Below are positions 44,337-55,840 of a stretch of DNA of 64,000 nucleotides, in pieces; within the stretch, counting starts at the first letter, position 1, and each line of letters opens with the position of its first letter. A model generated the notes under the pieces. The model was given only the letters and a program-made list of their open reading frames with translations. It ran no database searches and was not told the DNA's origin. The position numbers and the translations under genes were made by a program. This stretch comes from Biomphalaria glabrata (taxonomy: Eukaryota; Mollusca; Gastropoda; Planorbidae), in NCBI RefSeq assembly GCF_947242115.1, contig NC_074725.1, positions 21,105,398-21,169,397 of the forward strand, written 5' to 3'.

Positions 44337-44992
44337 TTAGTCTTTAAAGTGTCCTGCAAAAGTAAAAGCAGATGAGTCACAAAGTCTCAGTAATGAAAAT
44401 ATAAAATGAAAGACTTGAAATGAGATCAAACATTGATGTGTTTTGTTTAAACCTAGACCACCTGCTGACCTTTCTAAAAGAATAAATATCTAATTGGTTA
44501 TAAACACTTTGAATGCTTTGTTTTGTCTTAGACGGTTACAAATCCACAATATAAACTTGTTATGATATTTCAGGTTTGCATAAATATATATTTTTGTATA
44601 TTTGAATTATTTCTAACGTAAGAATTTGTTATTTAATAAAATGACCATGAATCGATATTATTGATGAAGTCATATGGTGACCTTCTGGTAAGAGGAGTAA
44701 AAGTAATATAAGTCAAAAGAACGATTTCAAAGAATCAGTTTGCGTTTTTTACATATTAAGTGCATTCTTAAGCCTTGTAAACAAAAAAGAGGATCAAACA
44801 AAACATTTTTTTGTAGTTATCACACAAAAAAAAAACACATAAATTATTAATATACATTTTAAAATAACAAAATTAAATAAATAAATGTTGTATGTATAAA
44901 AATTCACCTCTCTTTGTAATGCACTCTTCAGTGTATGTTTGTTTGTTTTTTTACTCTCTATAGTGAATAGTTATTAAGAAAATGTATAAATA

Positions 44993-45468
44993 ACTGCTTG
45001 CATTTTTACTATTAAAAATTAAATGATTCGCTTTCAAAAAAGAAAAAAAAAAGGAACCGTTGCATCAGAACATTGAAAGTTCTAAAATATCACGATGTCG
45101 TATTTTCAATATCTATTTTAGTTTCTGTGATCTCAACGGGACGGACGGACAGACACCACAAAACTAATAACAGCTATTCAGACACGAGGTTTCTATTTCC
45201 TTGCAAATAATATAAGGGGAGGTTATTTATATGGTTCTAGTGATTTATTAGCGGCCTCCGAAAGGGGAAAAGACGCTATTAGTTTTGTGCGAAATGTCTG
45301 TCCATCTGTTCGTCTGTCCGTCCGTCCCGTTTAGATCTCGCAAACTAAAAAAGATATTGAAAATCCGACATCACAATATTTTAGACCATTCAAAGTTCTG
45401 ATGCAACGGCTACATTTTTTTTTCTGAAATCGAAAAATCTAATTTTTTAAATCAGTTATGCAAGCAGT
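44993..45468. repeat. Imperfect palindrome with about 185-bp arms
   Basis: The left arm (44993-45174) and right arm (45272-45468) are inverted copies: CTGCTTGCAT / ATGCAAGCAG, CCGTTGCATCAGAAC / GTTCTGATGCAACGG, CCGTCC-type runs and ACTAATA-C / G-TATTAGT near the loop. The loop is about 97 bp. Half copies lie at 34876-35020 and 40380-40510. Confidence 0.85.
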
Positions 45469-45663
45469 TTTTTTAAAGAGAAAAAGCTAATTAGTATAGA
45501 TAGACCTAATTTAAGACAAATTGTAAACCTGCAAACTTCATTTTCCTGAACTTTTATTTTATTGCGGGAATTTCTATTATTTTTTTTTTTTTTGAGGATT
45601 CGAATAAGAGATTGAACCTTTTCAAAACAATTAGATCAATTATAAGACATCAGTTAGGCCAGG

Positions 45664-45933
45664 GAAGGCGAGGTGGCTGAGCGGTAAAGCGCTTGGCTTC
45701 CGAACCGGGGGTCCCGGGTTCGAATCCTGGTGAAGACTTGGATTTTCAACTTTGGAATCTTTGGGCGCCTCTGAGTCCACTCAGCTCTAATGGGTACCTG
45801 ACATTAGTTGGGGAAAAGTAAAGGCGGTTGTTCGTTGTGCTGGCTACATGACACCCTCGTTAACCGTAGGCCACAAAAACAGATGAGCTTTACATCATCG
45901 GCCCTATAGACCACAAGGTCTGAAGAGGGAACT
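45664..45933 (+). mobile_element. tRNA-derived SINE, family S1, complete with target duplication
   Basis: 270 bp, with AGTTAGGCCAGG (12 bp) at both flanks (45652-45663, 45934-45945). Box A region GTGGCTGAGCGGTAAAGCGC and box B GGGTTCGAATCCTGG are near perfect. It ends ACCACAAGGTCTGAAGAGGG. This is the youngest-looking SINE here. Confidence 0.93.
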
Positions 45934-45949
45934 AGTTAGGCCAGGTTCA

Positions 45950-46145
45950 CATCTAACTTTACATTCACTTTCACCTATCCTTTGATCTGCGGGACCGTTG
46001 GGGCACTACACAAGATCTGTTAACCTTCTTTCTCCATTCTTATCTCTCATTTGTCTTTGATATCATTTCATTCGGATGTTCTTTCTGAAAATATTGAAGC
46101 CTGCCTGGGTGGACGACTTCGGGGGCCGATTTTGAGTTTGTGTTT
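45950..46145 (-). mobile_element. LINE-4 3' fragment, decayed
   Basis: Parallels 13060-13240 (CACCTATCC-T-G-TCTG, GGACCGTTGGGG, TCTTTCTC-ATTC). Confidence 0.6.
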
Positions 46146-46318
46146 CCACACAAACTGTCTTTTGTAACCTTGTTATTGGTTAAATAGTCTCCATTGATGA
46201 GACATAAACAGGATGTATAAGATAATATATAGAAGATAAAGTGAGTTTATTGTGAAAGCAATAGAAAAGATGTAGGTGGGTGTCAGGGGGGATGGTTGTC
46301 TCAGTACAAGATCACGTT

Positions 46319-46612
46319 GGTCACAATATTATCTCCTCTTATTGGTCACAATATTATCTCCTCTTATTGGTCACAATATTATCACCTCTTATTGGTCACA
46401 ATATTATCTCCTCTTATTGGTCACAATATTATCTCCTCTTATTGGTCACAATATTATCTCCTCTTATTGGTCACAATATTATCTCCTCTTATTGGTCACA
46501 ATATTATCACCTCTTATTGGTCACAATATTATCTCCTCTTATTGGTCACAATATTATCTCCTCTTATTGGTCACAATATTATCTCCTCTTATTGGTCACA
46601 ATATTATCTCCT
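46319..46612. repeat. 25-bp minisatellite, about 12 copies
   Basis: The unit is TCACAATATTATCTCC followed by TCTTATTGG. Every unit is nearly identical. Because 25 is not a multiple of three, all three plus frames stay open with a 25-residue period. These are not genes. Confidence 0.96.
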
Positions 46613-46660
46613 CAAACAGCCAAACAGTAGAAGAACAAATTACAAGAATTGGGAAAATCT

Positions 46661-47589
46661 ATAATATAATTTTTTTTGGCCCGAGAGATTGTTTCTTATA
46701 TATCCACTTATTTTTCAACTTGCCAACGACGATAAAATGTGAAAATTGAGCATGTTCTTACTTAACTTAAGCCTAGAATAACTAAGCCACAGTGGTTAAA
46801 TTTACACACAAAAAAACAACAACAACTTGTTATTCGCAATTTCTACCAAATGTGTCTTTGAAAGCCGAAATTTTAATGACTAAAGTATAAAGCATAAGTT
46901 CTTTCGCATTAAGCACTTATTAACACTTTTTTGGTACGCAACTTTCTTTTGTTCAGTTTTAGTATTTATGTTTTTTTTTTCTTCACTGTCACGGAATAGA
47001 AGTGTTCAAGATTATTCTTGAAAAACAAGCTTGTTTATTATTTCATTGATTTCTATAAATTTATTGATAATTTTGTCAGCAGGAAAGAACGTAAGATTCA
47101 TTTAAAGTATTTTAATGTGCAAACTTGTCGATTAGCCATTCTCTAGCAATGAATATAAATTATTTTGGGGTAAAAAGTCTTTTTGCTGTTATTATTCATT
47201 GTTTTGAGGTCATTAGGAGATGCTGCCGCACCGGACAGCAAATACCCTAGCTACGCCACTGAATAAGTTATTCTATAGAAGGACCTTCTCTTGATCTAGA
47301 CTGGCAGAATTTATAATAAAAATATGTAAAGAGAGGACTAAGATGCGAACAGTGATGCTTCTTCTTTCAAACTGTTCAGTGTGAAGAATATAAACATAAA
47401 AAAAAATACTTCTAATATTTACAAAATGCAAGTGCATTATTATATGCTAGGAGGGTATGCTTTGTTTCAATCTTTGCTTTACCGGCCTTTCATTTGAAGG
47501 ATGAAAACAAATTTGGGCGGCTTAAAATTCGAAGTTGGAAATTAGGGCTTTCTACTGGAGGATGCCAAAATTATGAGATATTATTGTAA
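46661..47589. other. AT-rich sequence, no gene
   Basis: CCCTAGCTACGCCACTG at about 47249 is a lone inverted-repeat end of a DNA element (a second lone end at about 54515). Nothing else recognised. Confidence 0.35.
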
Positions 47590-47850
47590 TACTAGCTATC
47601 CCACTAAATATACAAGGGCCAAAAAAAAATGGCGTTGTTGGGGGAAAGGGGCGTTCCATTAAAATTAGCGTATGCTGGGGCATTATAATGCAGGCACTAC
47701 ACTACAGAACACTACAGCTGCTGGGCTTAAGAAATGCTTGTGCATACTCCGTAATAATAGCTGTTTTCTTGCAGTTGGATTGAAGAATGTTAGAGGCAAA
47801 ACATAAAGAGGACTAATAGAACGTGAGTGCTGGTAAATCGTGTTAGCTCT
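47590..47850. repeat. Repeat R6 (copy 1)
   Basis: Shares GGGGAAAGGGGCGTTCC, AAGAAATGCTTGTGCATACT and TAGAGGCAAAACATAAA with 48700-49280. Confidence 0.6.
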
Positions 47851-48699
47851 GGGGGGAGCGTTTCACAGCGAGCCGTTTTATTACAATTGAAGGCTATGTG
47901 GGACACTGGGACTGGACACCTTTTTTTTTATATTGATTAATCAAATTACTCCAAACGTTATATGCATAATCCCTATGAATAACCATTTTAAAAAATGTGG
48001 TTAAAATTGTTTTCTTTTAATGGTTGTCATGGCAAAAGCCGCCATATTTGATTTTTGTTTATCGTTTTTAAATCGCTAAGGCTCTAAAACTATTTAAGCT
48101 ATTGCCAAACAAAAATATACAATGTGTAAATCAATCATAGCAGAAAATTTTCTATAATTTAGTTTCTAAATATAGTAAAAAAAAAATTAAAAACTTTTTT
48201 TTTTCATTTTTCAAGCATTTTATTGCAATTTAGACAAAATATTAATTCAGACTTAGAAAATTTATTATAGAAGTTGTTGTACATGGTATAAATAATAAGC
48301 TGGATAATTTTGATTGATGTCTATGCAGAATTAGTGAAGGAGTAGTAAAACATGTGAATAAAAATAGTATTTTGAGAAAATAACAAAAAATGAAGAAAAT
48401 TTGAAATCAAACTTTTCCTCAATTTTGTTTACAAAAATATTAATGCAATTTTTTTTATTAGCATGTAGAGAATAAACAGATGAAGTTTCCATATAATATC
48501 TTGAAAAATAATGATGTTATATGAAGGAAATAAATACATTTAATTTTATTAAAAAACGTCAAAAATGGTCCGAAGACCTAAATATAACAAAATTTTATTT
48601 AAAAGGCGATATACACATATACCAATTATTTCAACTGCAGCGTAGCACGTGTATCAGTTCTGCTTATGGGCTTTTAGAATACAGGGACAGCCGTTTCAT
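47851..48699. other. AT-rich sequence, no feature
   Basis: No exon, element or RNA gene recognised. GTAGCACGTGTATCAG at about 48642 resembles the repeat end seen at 49248 (GTAGCACGGGTATCAGCTAG). Confidence 0.35.
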
Positions 48700-49280
48700 T
48701 AGAAGATAAAATGGCCAAAAAGAGTCTTATTGGGGAAGGGGCATTTCATTTGAAAATATTGTGTAAATATAGGGGGGGGGGGGCAGAGTATAGTGCAGAG
48801 ATATGGAAGGCTTCAACAGAAGTGCCTAAGAAGTGTTTGTGCATACTGTAATAACTTAAGGGAGGCTACTCAACGAGACATATGTGTTTATTTACAAGAG
48901 GACATGATAAACACATAGGACATCCGCCTTGAGCACAGCATCTTCATCTCGGCTCTAGACCTGGGCGAAATCGTTCTCTTTCTCATGTAAACGTCCTTCC
49001 TAGTCTGGTTTCTAGAAGTGCGCACCTTCTGAACTAGCATGGATGGCGGTGCGCATGGCAGAGTTATAAACAATACTATATAATAGGGGGTTGCGGGTCC
49101 TTTGTTTGTATGATTTAAAAGATAGAAGAAAGGACATAGAATTTATGGGACAGACAATTGTGTTGGGTGAAGGAGGGTTGTAATTCGTGCCGTTTAATTG
49201 ATGGGTTAAAGAATTTCTAGGCAAAATATAAAACCAACTATTTTAACCGAGTAGCACGGGTATCAGCTAGTGACTAGTCT
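48700..49280. repeat. Repeat R6 (copy 2) interrupted by R5
   Basis: R6 sequence up to TTTGTGCATAC, then R5 (48852-49085, TGTAATAACTTAAGG ... ATGGCAGAGTTATAA), then R6 again (TAGGCAAAATATAAAA). The R6 copy at 47590 lacks R5, so R5 is the later arrival. Confidence 0.6.
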
Positions 49281-49319
49281 ATTATATTACTTAATTATAT
49301 TGTTACCCAAGTTCTCAAA

Positions 49320-49460
49320 GTGGTCAATATAGACCCCAAGGGGTATACCTAGATTCCAAGGGGTCTACAGTGTGAAAAAATTAATTAGGGGTCTGTAAGA
49401 TGTAAATGGGGGTCTACGACTTTAATTTTGATTCCCTATTAATAGTATTATCTCATACAC
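49320..49460. mobile_element. Possible hAT remnant
   Basis: GTTCTCAAAGTGGTCAATAT, GACCCCAAGGGG and GGGGTCTACGAC are typical inner-end motifs of hAT-type elements. The paired end is not found. Confidence 0.35.
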
Positions 49461-49698
49461 TTTCATATAGGCTTATGATTTGTAATTTAGGTAAGCCTTT
49501 AAATTCTAATCCTGTTATTCAAATGGTAAAGTGATTAAACATGCCGATGTGCATTTAATGCAACAAAGTTGTATGTATTAATGACATTAAAAGTTTAAAA
49601 CCATCTTAGCAAGAGGATCAATTGATAGGATGTCACACTGATAAATAGATAAAAATTTGAAATATATTCGAACACTCAAAGATTATGAAACAAATATG

Positions 49699-49938
49699 GA
49701 GGCGCAGTGGCTGAGCGATAAAGCTTTTGACTTCCGAACCGGGGGTGTCGGGTTCGAAGACTGGGTGAAGACTGGGATTTTTTATTTCGTGATCTTTGGG
49801 CGCCTCTAATAGGTACCTGACATTAGTTAGGGGGGAAAAAAGGCGATTGGTCGTTGTGCTGGCCAGATGACACCCTCGTTAACCGTGCATCATCTGCCCG
49901 AGAGACCACAGGGTCTAAAACTTTACTTTACTTTTTTT
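49699..49938 (+). mobile_element. tRNA-derived SINE, family S1, with 15-bp target duplication
   Basis: Flanked by TATGAAACAAATATG at 49684-49698 and 49939-49953. Box A region GTGGCTGAGCGATAAAGC. Ends with CAGGGTCTAAAACTTTACTT and a T-rich tail. Confidence 0.92.
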
Positions 49939-50369
49939 TATGAAACAAATATGTTAATTAATCAAAGTCCTATTTCCGTTTTATTGCATTTTGTTTTAAA
50001 ATTGGATCTTAAGGCAACTAAGAATTCTGACATGGTCTCAAAAAGTGAAATAAAATCTTGTCCAACTTAAGCCTTTCGACGACCTTCGTACTTCAGTTTA
50101 AATGAGCAGTAGATGAACGTTCTCGTTTTTTTTTTTCTTTACAAACTCGAGCAAATAATAGCATATTCAACGCAATGCTTTCCTTTCGGCTAACTGCATT
50201 AAAAGCAAATTAAAGAGATTCATGCAGCCTACCTCAGAATTTTAGTAGCTATATGTATTGCTAGCATACAAATCCACGGTAGCGCCTAACCATGGAAGGT
50301 GCTCCATCAGATACTAATGATTTGATACATGAGGCTGCTTTGCCTTCAAAGTAGTCCTTCAAACCATTA

Positions 50370-51396
50370 ATAAGGCTTGTCTTCGAATTCGAAGATTAGT
50401 GAGAAATGCAGTATTTCCCGTGGCTGCGCAGCCCCAGCTGTGACCTACATATTTTGCCACACTCAGGGCAAGCATAACCATTCTCCGCAGGTGGTCGATT
50501 TAGATTTTCTTTTCGCCGTCTGCGTCTGTCCTCGGCAGCGGAATTTCTTTTGGTCTCAAATGTGTATCCCGCGGCCTTTGTGAGTGACCTCCAGCTGTCT
50601 CGTTTTGAGGCCGCATGCAACCAGGTGCTCTCTTCTATGTCAGTTAAGGCAAGTTGACGCCAAAGCTGGTCTTTGAAGCGTTTCCGTGGGGCGCCTGTAT
50701 TACGTCGACCACCTTTTAGCTCACCAAAAAAGACTGCCTACGGCATACGTTCGTCTTCCATACGGGATACATGCCCTGCCCAGCGTAACTGTCGGACCAT
50801 AAGAAGTCCCGCTATACTGTCCATACCAGCGTTCGCAAGGAGATTGCTGTTTGCAGTGCGGTCTTGCCAACGTATGTCCATAATGGAGCGCAAGCATCTT
50901 TGGTGAAAGCGCTTAAGTAGTCTTAGTTGCTTTCTGTATAGTGTCCATGTCTCTTATCCATATAGAAGGGTTGAGAGAACCACCGCCTGGTAGACATTGA
51001 TTTTTGTAGGCAGGTGGAGCGATTTATTCCGCCAAACTCTCACCTGAAGGTGTCCAAAAGAGCTACTGGCCCTGGCCAGACGGTTATTAACTTCCATTGA
51101 AAGTGAGGCGTCATTTGATACTATACTACCCAGAAATGTGAAGTGGTCTACCACATTAAGGGGCTGTCCGTTTACGGTGATCCTTGTGGCTGAGTATGTT
51201 TTATTGGGTGACTTCTGGAACATGACTTTTGTTTTCCCGAGGTTTATAGATAAATCGAAAGAGGCGGCAGCGTATGCAAATTCGTTGACCGAGTTCTAGA
51301 GATCGTGTTCATTGTGAGCTAGCAAGGGGGAAATCATCGGCATAGAGAAGCTTCACTATGACCATCTCCGTTGTTTTTTAATGGGATAGTAGACGT
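50370..51396 (-). mobile_element. LINE-3 ORF2 C-terminal fragment, longest copy
   Basis: Minus-strand coding continues over about 1 kb with two or so breaks: KTKVMFQKSPNKTYSATRIT, FTFLGSIVSNDASLSMEVNN, then [38 protein letters not shown], and a C-terminal finger YACPECGKICRSQLGLRSHG. This is the C-terminal region often annotated as craniofacial development protein 2-like, and is a non-LTR element. It abuts LINE-1 sequence at about 51400. Confidence 0.87.
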
Positions 51397-51429
51397 CAAA
51401 GATTGAACACATTGCCGTCCGAACAAAAC

Positions 51430-51800
51430 CATGAAATATTTTTTAAAATACAGACGCTACCGGTCATGCATCTAGTCATGCATGTTAACCAATGACTTAA
51501 ATTCTGCCAAGTCATTGATTTACTTGGCTGGCTCAAGCAACCCATTACGCTAGGGAAGAAAGAGCATTTGTACATTTTTTTCCTAGCATATGAAACCAGG
51601 AATGTGTCTTTTTCTTTGTGTCTTTCTGAGCATTTTATTAGGTTTTGTTTTTGTATTTGAAGATTATGATTCACTGTTTTATGTATAGACCTAATTGCTA
51701 CTTTCCTTTTAGGCCTAAGTCTTCTATCCTAAAGGTTTTCTAAATTTATTGATTTTACTAAAGGTGTTACTCTAGTCAAATGTGACTATTCGCCTTAAAT
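51430..51800 (-). mobile_element. 5'-truncated LINE (CR1/L2-like), decayed copy
   Basis: NHNLQIQKQNLIKCSERHKE and FFPSVM, with the FFPSAIRAWNG motif disrupted. Same 3' end as the copies at 2957 and 43835. Confidence 0.82.
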
Positions 51801-51879
51801 TAATTGTCAAAGTTTTCGAAATAGCAGTTTTATCCTGTTTTCATTCTTTTAAAAATTGAATACGGTAAAAATTCACCCA

Positions 51880-52080
51880 GAGGATATCCCTTTCTTTCTC
51901 TCTCCTCACTTTCCACATCCCCCAAGTTTTTCCCAACTGGTCAATATAAGTGATAGGATCATATCATCTTAGAGTATTTAGCAGGCTAAAGGCATCTAAA
52001 GAATAGAATAGATCTGTTGCAAATTTGATAACATGACTGATTCAAACTAATTAATACAATTACATTTTATGTAAGTTTTT
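51880..52080 (-). repeat. Interspersed repeat R1, 3' part
   Basis: Inverse of 38820-38960 (CCCAACTGGTCAA, AAGTGATAGGATCATA, GACTGATTCAAACTAATTAA). Confidence 0.6.
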
Positions 52081-52180
52081 TTTTTTATACATATTCTTTT
52101 CTACAAATTAATGTATTTTTTTTTTTTTAATATAAATTAAATTGTACCGAAATTTAAAACAAAAAAAGTTACTGGCTAGG

Positions 52181-52254
52181 AGGCTCCAGGGGGAGTCGAA
52201 CCCTCGACCTCCTGTTTACTAGACAGGCGCTCTAACCAACTGAGCTATGGAGCC
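52181..52254 (-). tRNA. tRNA-Thr (anticodon AGU)
   Basis: The cloverleaf folds fully. The acceptor GGCTCCA pairs with TGGAGCC, the D arm is GCTC...GAGC, and the anticodon stem CCTGT/ACAGG has loop CTAGTAA, giving AGT (Thr). The T loop is TTCGACT. The T stem GAGGG/CCCCC has one A-C mismatch. The discriminator base is U. There is no intron and CCA is not encoded, as in eukaryotes. A Pol III terminator (TTTTTTT) follows within 20 bases on the minus strand. The flanks carry an inverted pair ACTGGCT / AGCCAGT just outside the acceptor stem. Unlike the SINE heads in this window, the acceptor stem is intact, so a working gene is likely. Confidence 0.93.
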
Positions 52255-52539
52255 AGTGACTAACCTGATTGAATGTTTTTAGATAATATTAAAGTTGTTT
52301 CTATATCATAAATTATATTGCTTTATCTAGCATTAAAACTAACTTAAACAAAACATTTTATATATCTGAACATTTCAACTTATTTTGTACAAGAGCTATT
52401 TCGTAAAAGCGCTTCCTTATCATTTCCGAGCACTGTTTTTTAAAATTCCTGAGGTCACTGGAATTCACCTTGATGACGTCATGCTCAGAGGGAAATTCTT
52501 GGCATTTTAATGCGGCCATTTTTGACCTCTCAGATCTCA

Positions 52540-54270
52540 TAGATCTAGATCTACTCTTTGGCGCTGTATTGTTTATTGTTCTGTACTTTGTGGAGTTAAA
52601 TTAGACTTACGCTGGTGGTCTTGATAAATTTGATAGATCGTTATTGTCACAGGGTAAGCGTAATTCAAGGATCTAGCCTTAGTATCCAGATCTAGAATAT
52701 AAATATAATATTAATAATATAATAAATAGAGTTACAAAAGTACAATCTAGTTTAAAAATTAAAGTTTATGGGGGTCTAGATCTAGATCTAGTTATTAGTT
52801 AAATATATCTGCATTGGTCCATTGCTATTCGGACAGCTAGGAGACGGTTCAGTAGAGTAGTCGACCTATATAATACTAGGTAACTAGGCATAGGCCGAAA
52901 TTTCAAACTTTGACTTTGACAGCATTATTTGACAATGGTTCGACATAGTCTAAGTCTAGAAAAGAAAATAATGCAAAATGAAGTATCATATTAGTTTATT
53001 ATTAGTATCAAAATCTGGCTAGAAACTAGATCTACTCTACTAAGTCGACTAAGACTAAACTAGATCTAGATCTAGAAGAAGAATCGGGGATGACTACTTA
53101 TATAAATATTATATGGTCACTGTCATTTAATTCAGACAAATTTGACCCACATTAAAGTCATTATATTTTATTCCGGACACCATAATGATAATTTATTTCA
53201 GATAGAGTCTAGTCTCTATAGACACTACTAGATCTAGATTTACTAGATCTATAGATCTAGTTTATACTATTATTTACTATAGTATAGGTCTAGTAGTCAT
53301 CCATAAACTCAGATTTTAATTTTATATTAACATCATTAACTAAATTTTAAGCTCCCCAGGCATAGCCCCTCACATGAAAATGATGAAATCATTAAGATGT
53401 TTTTAAATTATGCATCATTGATTAAATACGAACACAAAAAATAGAAATATGAACACAATTATTCTTGACTTAGATCTAGATCTAGGTCACTGGGATACTG
53501 ACTTCTACACTGAAATTTAGACTTATTTTATGTTTGCTTGATTAGATGTGTGTTGAATGTTTGTATATTTCTTATTAATACAGATGATCTTTTGTAGTAT
53601 AGTACAGGTTCTAGGATAACCATTCTTGCCTAAATAGATGAATCCTCTAATATATTCTCTCTATTTAAATCTAGATCTATCTCTAGTAGGTCTAGATCTA
53701 GGCATTTAATTTCATCCAATGTATCAAGCTCACTCCAAACATTTGCCCATTTATTGTCTCTAAAAAACAGCAACAAACAAACAAATTAAATATAAATATG
53801 ATATAAATAAGATCATTAACATATATCATTGATGTTTAGTAAAAAAAACTGGCTGTTTGAAATAAATTTTTATAAGAAAATCGTAATTTTTTTTTTGTAT
53901 GGAATCAAACAACTTGGCTTATGAATCAAATAAATCAGCTCCAAAAACAGAATAAATGTTGGCTGGCTCATTAGCATAGACTTAGCCAATCAAAAAATAT
54001 AATCTTAACCCTAGAAAGAGGTAATAAGTCATCCTGGTAACATAGGAAAAACAACCTGACTTACAAATTTGAAATTTTTTTTCTTACATAAAAAGACAGC
54101 TAAATGGAAGGAAATTGGGTCAGAATCATTGGAAAATATAGACAGGCACATTATACAGTGTGCTAGTTTCATATTAAATATCAAAATAAATATGTAATGA
54201 CCACAAAAACAGTGAGTTGTACGGATAAATGTAATGTCCGGAATAAATAAACTACTCTAGATCTAGTTAT
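52540..54270. other. Non-coding stretch dense in TCTAGATC-type motifs
   Basis: CTAGATCTAG and its shifts recur many times here (for example near 52770-52795, 53060, 53230-53260, 53470, 53660-53705). The stretch is AT-rich and holds no coding frame or named element. Confidence 0.6.
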
Positions 54271-55279
54271 CTATTTTGTTTCATGACAGAAGATCTGTGA
54301 AAAATGCAAAATTAGAGACTTGCAATGCTGCTATGCAGAATCATCAAATAATGAAATCTAATAGATTATTTTATAGATCTACGATAAATCTATCTCATTA
54401 TTATATATAATATATATATATATCAATTGCCCTGCATTTTGCGGAATATTTAATTTTTAATGTAAAAAAACACTCAATGGGGGCCTGGGGAGATTTTCTA
54501 ATTCTCCTCTCTCCACCCTAGCTACGCCACTGATAGTTTGAACAATTACTTTTGTTTGCATGGCATCTTATCAGGCTTCATTGAAAGTATTTTGATGACA
54601 CTGCAGTTAGTTAAAATATCTAGTCTAGTACTACATCTGCTGTGATTTCAGTGTTTACAAGATGACTAGTTATCTAAGTTGTTAAACAACTTAAAAAGAT
54701 GCACAGCTTTATGAATAAAAAATATATAGAATTGTGAAGTTAAAATCTTAAATATGTTCCGTTCTAGAAACAAATTAAACCACTACAGAACTCAAATCTT
54801 AGCTTAAATACTTAATTAATTATTTTTTTATTTTTTTTTTCAAATCCCTCCCCTCTATTAGCCTAGAATTATTATATCAAATTTGAGTGTTTGTTTGACC
54901 AAGATTTTTTATAACTTAAAGGTAATTTTATTTGATCATTCATTGGATCAATTTACCAGGCATATCTTATGGGGGCTATTATATCTAGCTAGCTATCTAC
55001 ATAGTTAGCTAAATATGTATAAATATATAATAAATGTATAAATATGTACAAAAATATATTATACATAGAGAGAGATGAGGGATGATAGATAGATCTATAC
55101 ATATATATGTAATAATGTATATATACTAGTTTTTTTTTTTTTTTTGTTCACAGGATTTTAATGTTAAATAAAAAAATAAATACTTTTTTTTTAAAAGCAA
55201 ATCCAATATTTTATAAAGGAAAGAACCTTACATTTACTTTCATAGTGCTCAATGCTTCAAGATTTGTCTCTCTATTCTA
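54271..55279. other. AT-rich sequence, no gene
   Basis: TA-rich simple sequence near 54395-54425 and 54960-55130. A lone element end CCCTAGCTACGCCACTG lies near 54515. Confidence 0.4.
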
Positions 55280-55430
55280 TTTGTAAAAATTAATTAAGTT
55301 AATTGATTCATGATTGTCTTTAACAATGACTAACTGCACAAAGTTTCAACTTGATTCAAGAATGGGAAGTGGGAGAAATCAAGTTCTGTACCAGACAGAG
55401 TCAGTTGATATTAAGCTTTGTAAAACTCAA
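55280..55430 (-). repeat. Interspersed repeat R1 core
   Basis: Minus-strand core: GCACAAAGTTTCAACTTGAT, AATGGGAAGTGGGAGAAAT, AGAGTCAGTTGATATTAAGC. Confidence 0.7.
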
Positions 55431-55840
55431 AACCAACATGCATGAGGTGTATTCTTTTGAATGATAGCATATTAAACACACTGCTGGTATGCTTACCCAT
55501 AAAAATATGAGTCATCCATTCCTTGCCTCTCCCCCCCCCCCTCTTTTTTTTTATATTCATAAACATTGCTATGACTTCTTTACCTGTGGTTCTGCAACAT
55601 TTTTAGGTTAATGCAGAATAGGTTTCATGTTTCCCTTGTTTCTATAGCTACCACAATAATGCTGCTTTTCTGTGTTGCATGATACATATTTTCAGTTGGT
55701 TCTGGTGACATAGAGTAGTTACAGTCAAGGGACTGATCTGTATATATATATATATTTAAATGTAAAAAAAAAAATTACAACTTGAAAAGAAATATTTGAA
55801 GAAAAATTTTTTTTTTATAGTCTCTGATATATATGCTGTA

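Larger units (their letters stand above)
43640..46660. repeat. Paralogous tract, locus 2
   Basis: Diverged counterpart of 31183-31510 plus 34280-35500, in the same order. It has gained a LINE (43835-44336), the second palindrome arm, an S1 SINE, a LINE-4 fragment and the 25-bp array. It lacks the 2.7-kb polypyrimidine-containing block of locus 1. Confidence 0.72.

Noticed and set aside
45667-45740. A second tRNA gene
   Set aside because: Box A and B are good, but no acceptor stem closes, and the body continues as a 270-bp SINE with target duplications.
46276-46749. Three overlapping plus frames of 116-157 codons
   Set aside because: All arise from the 25-bp minisatellite; all three frames being open is expected from unit length.
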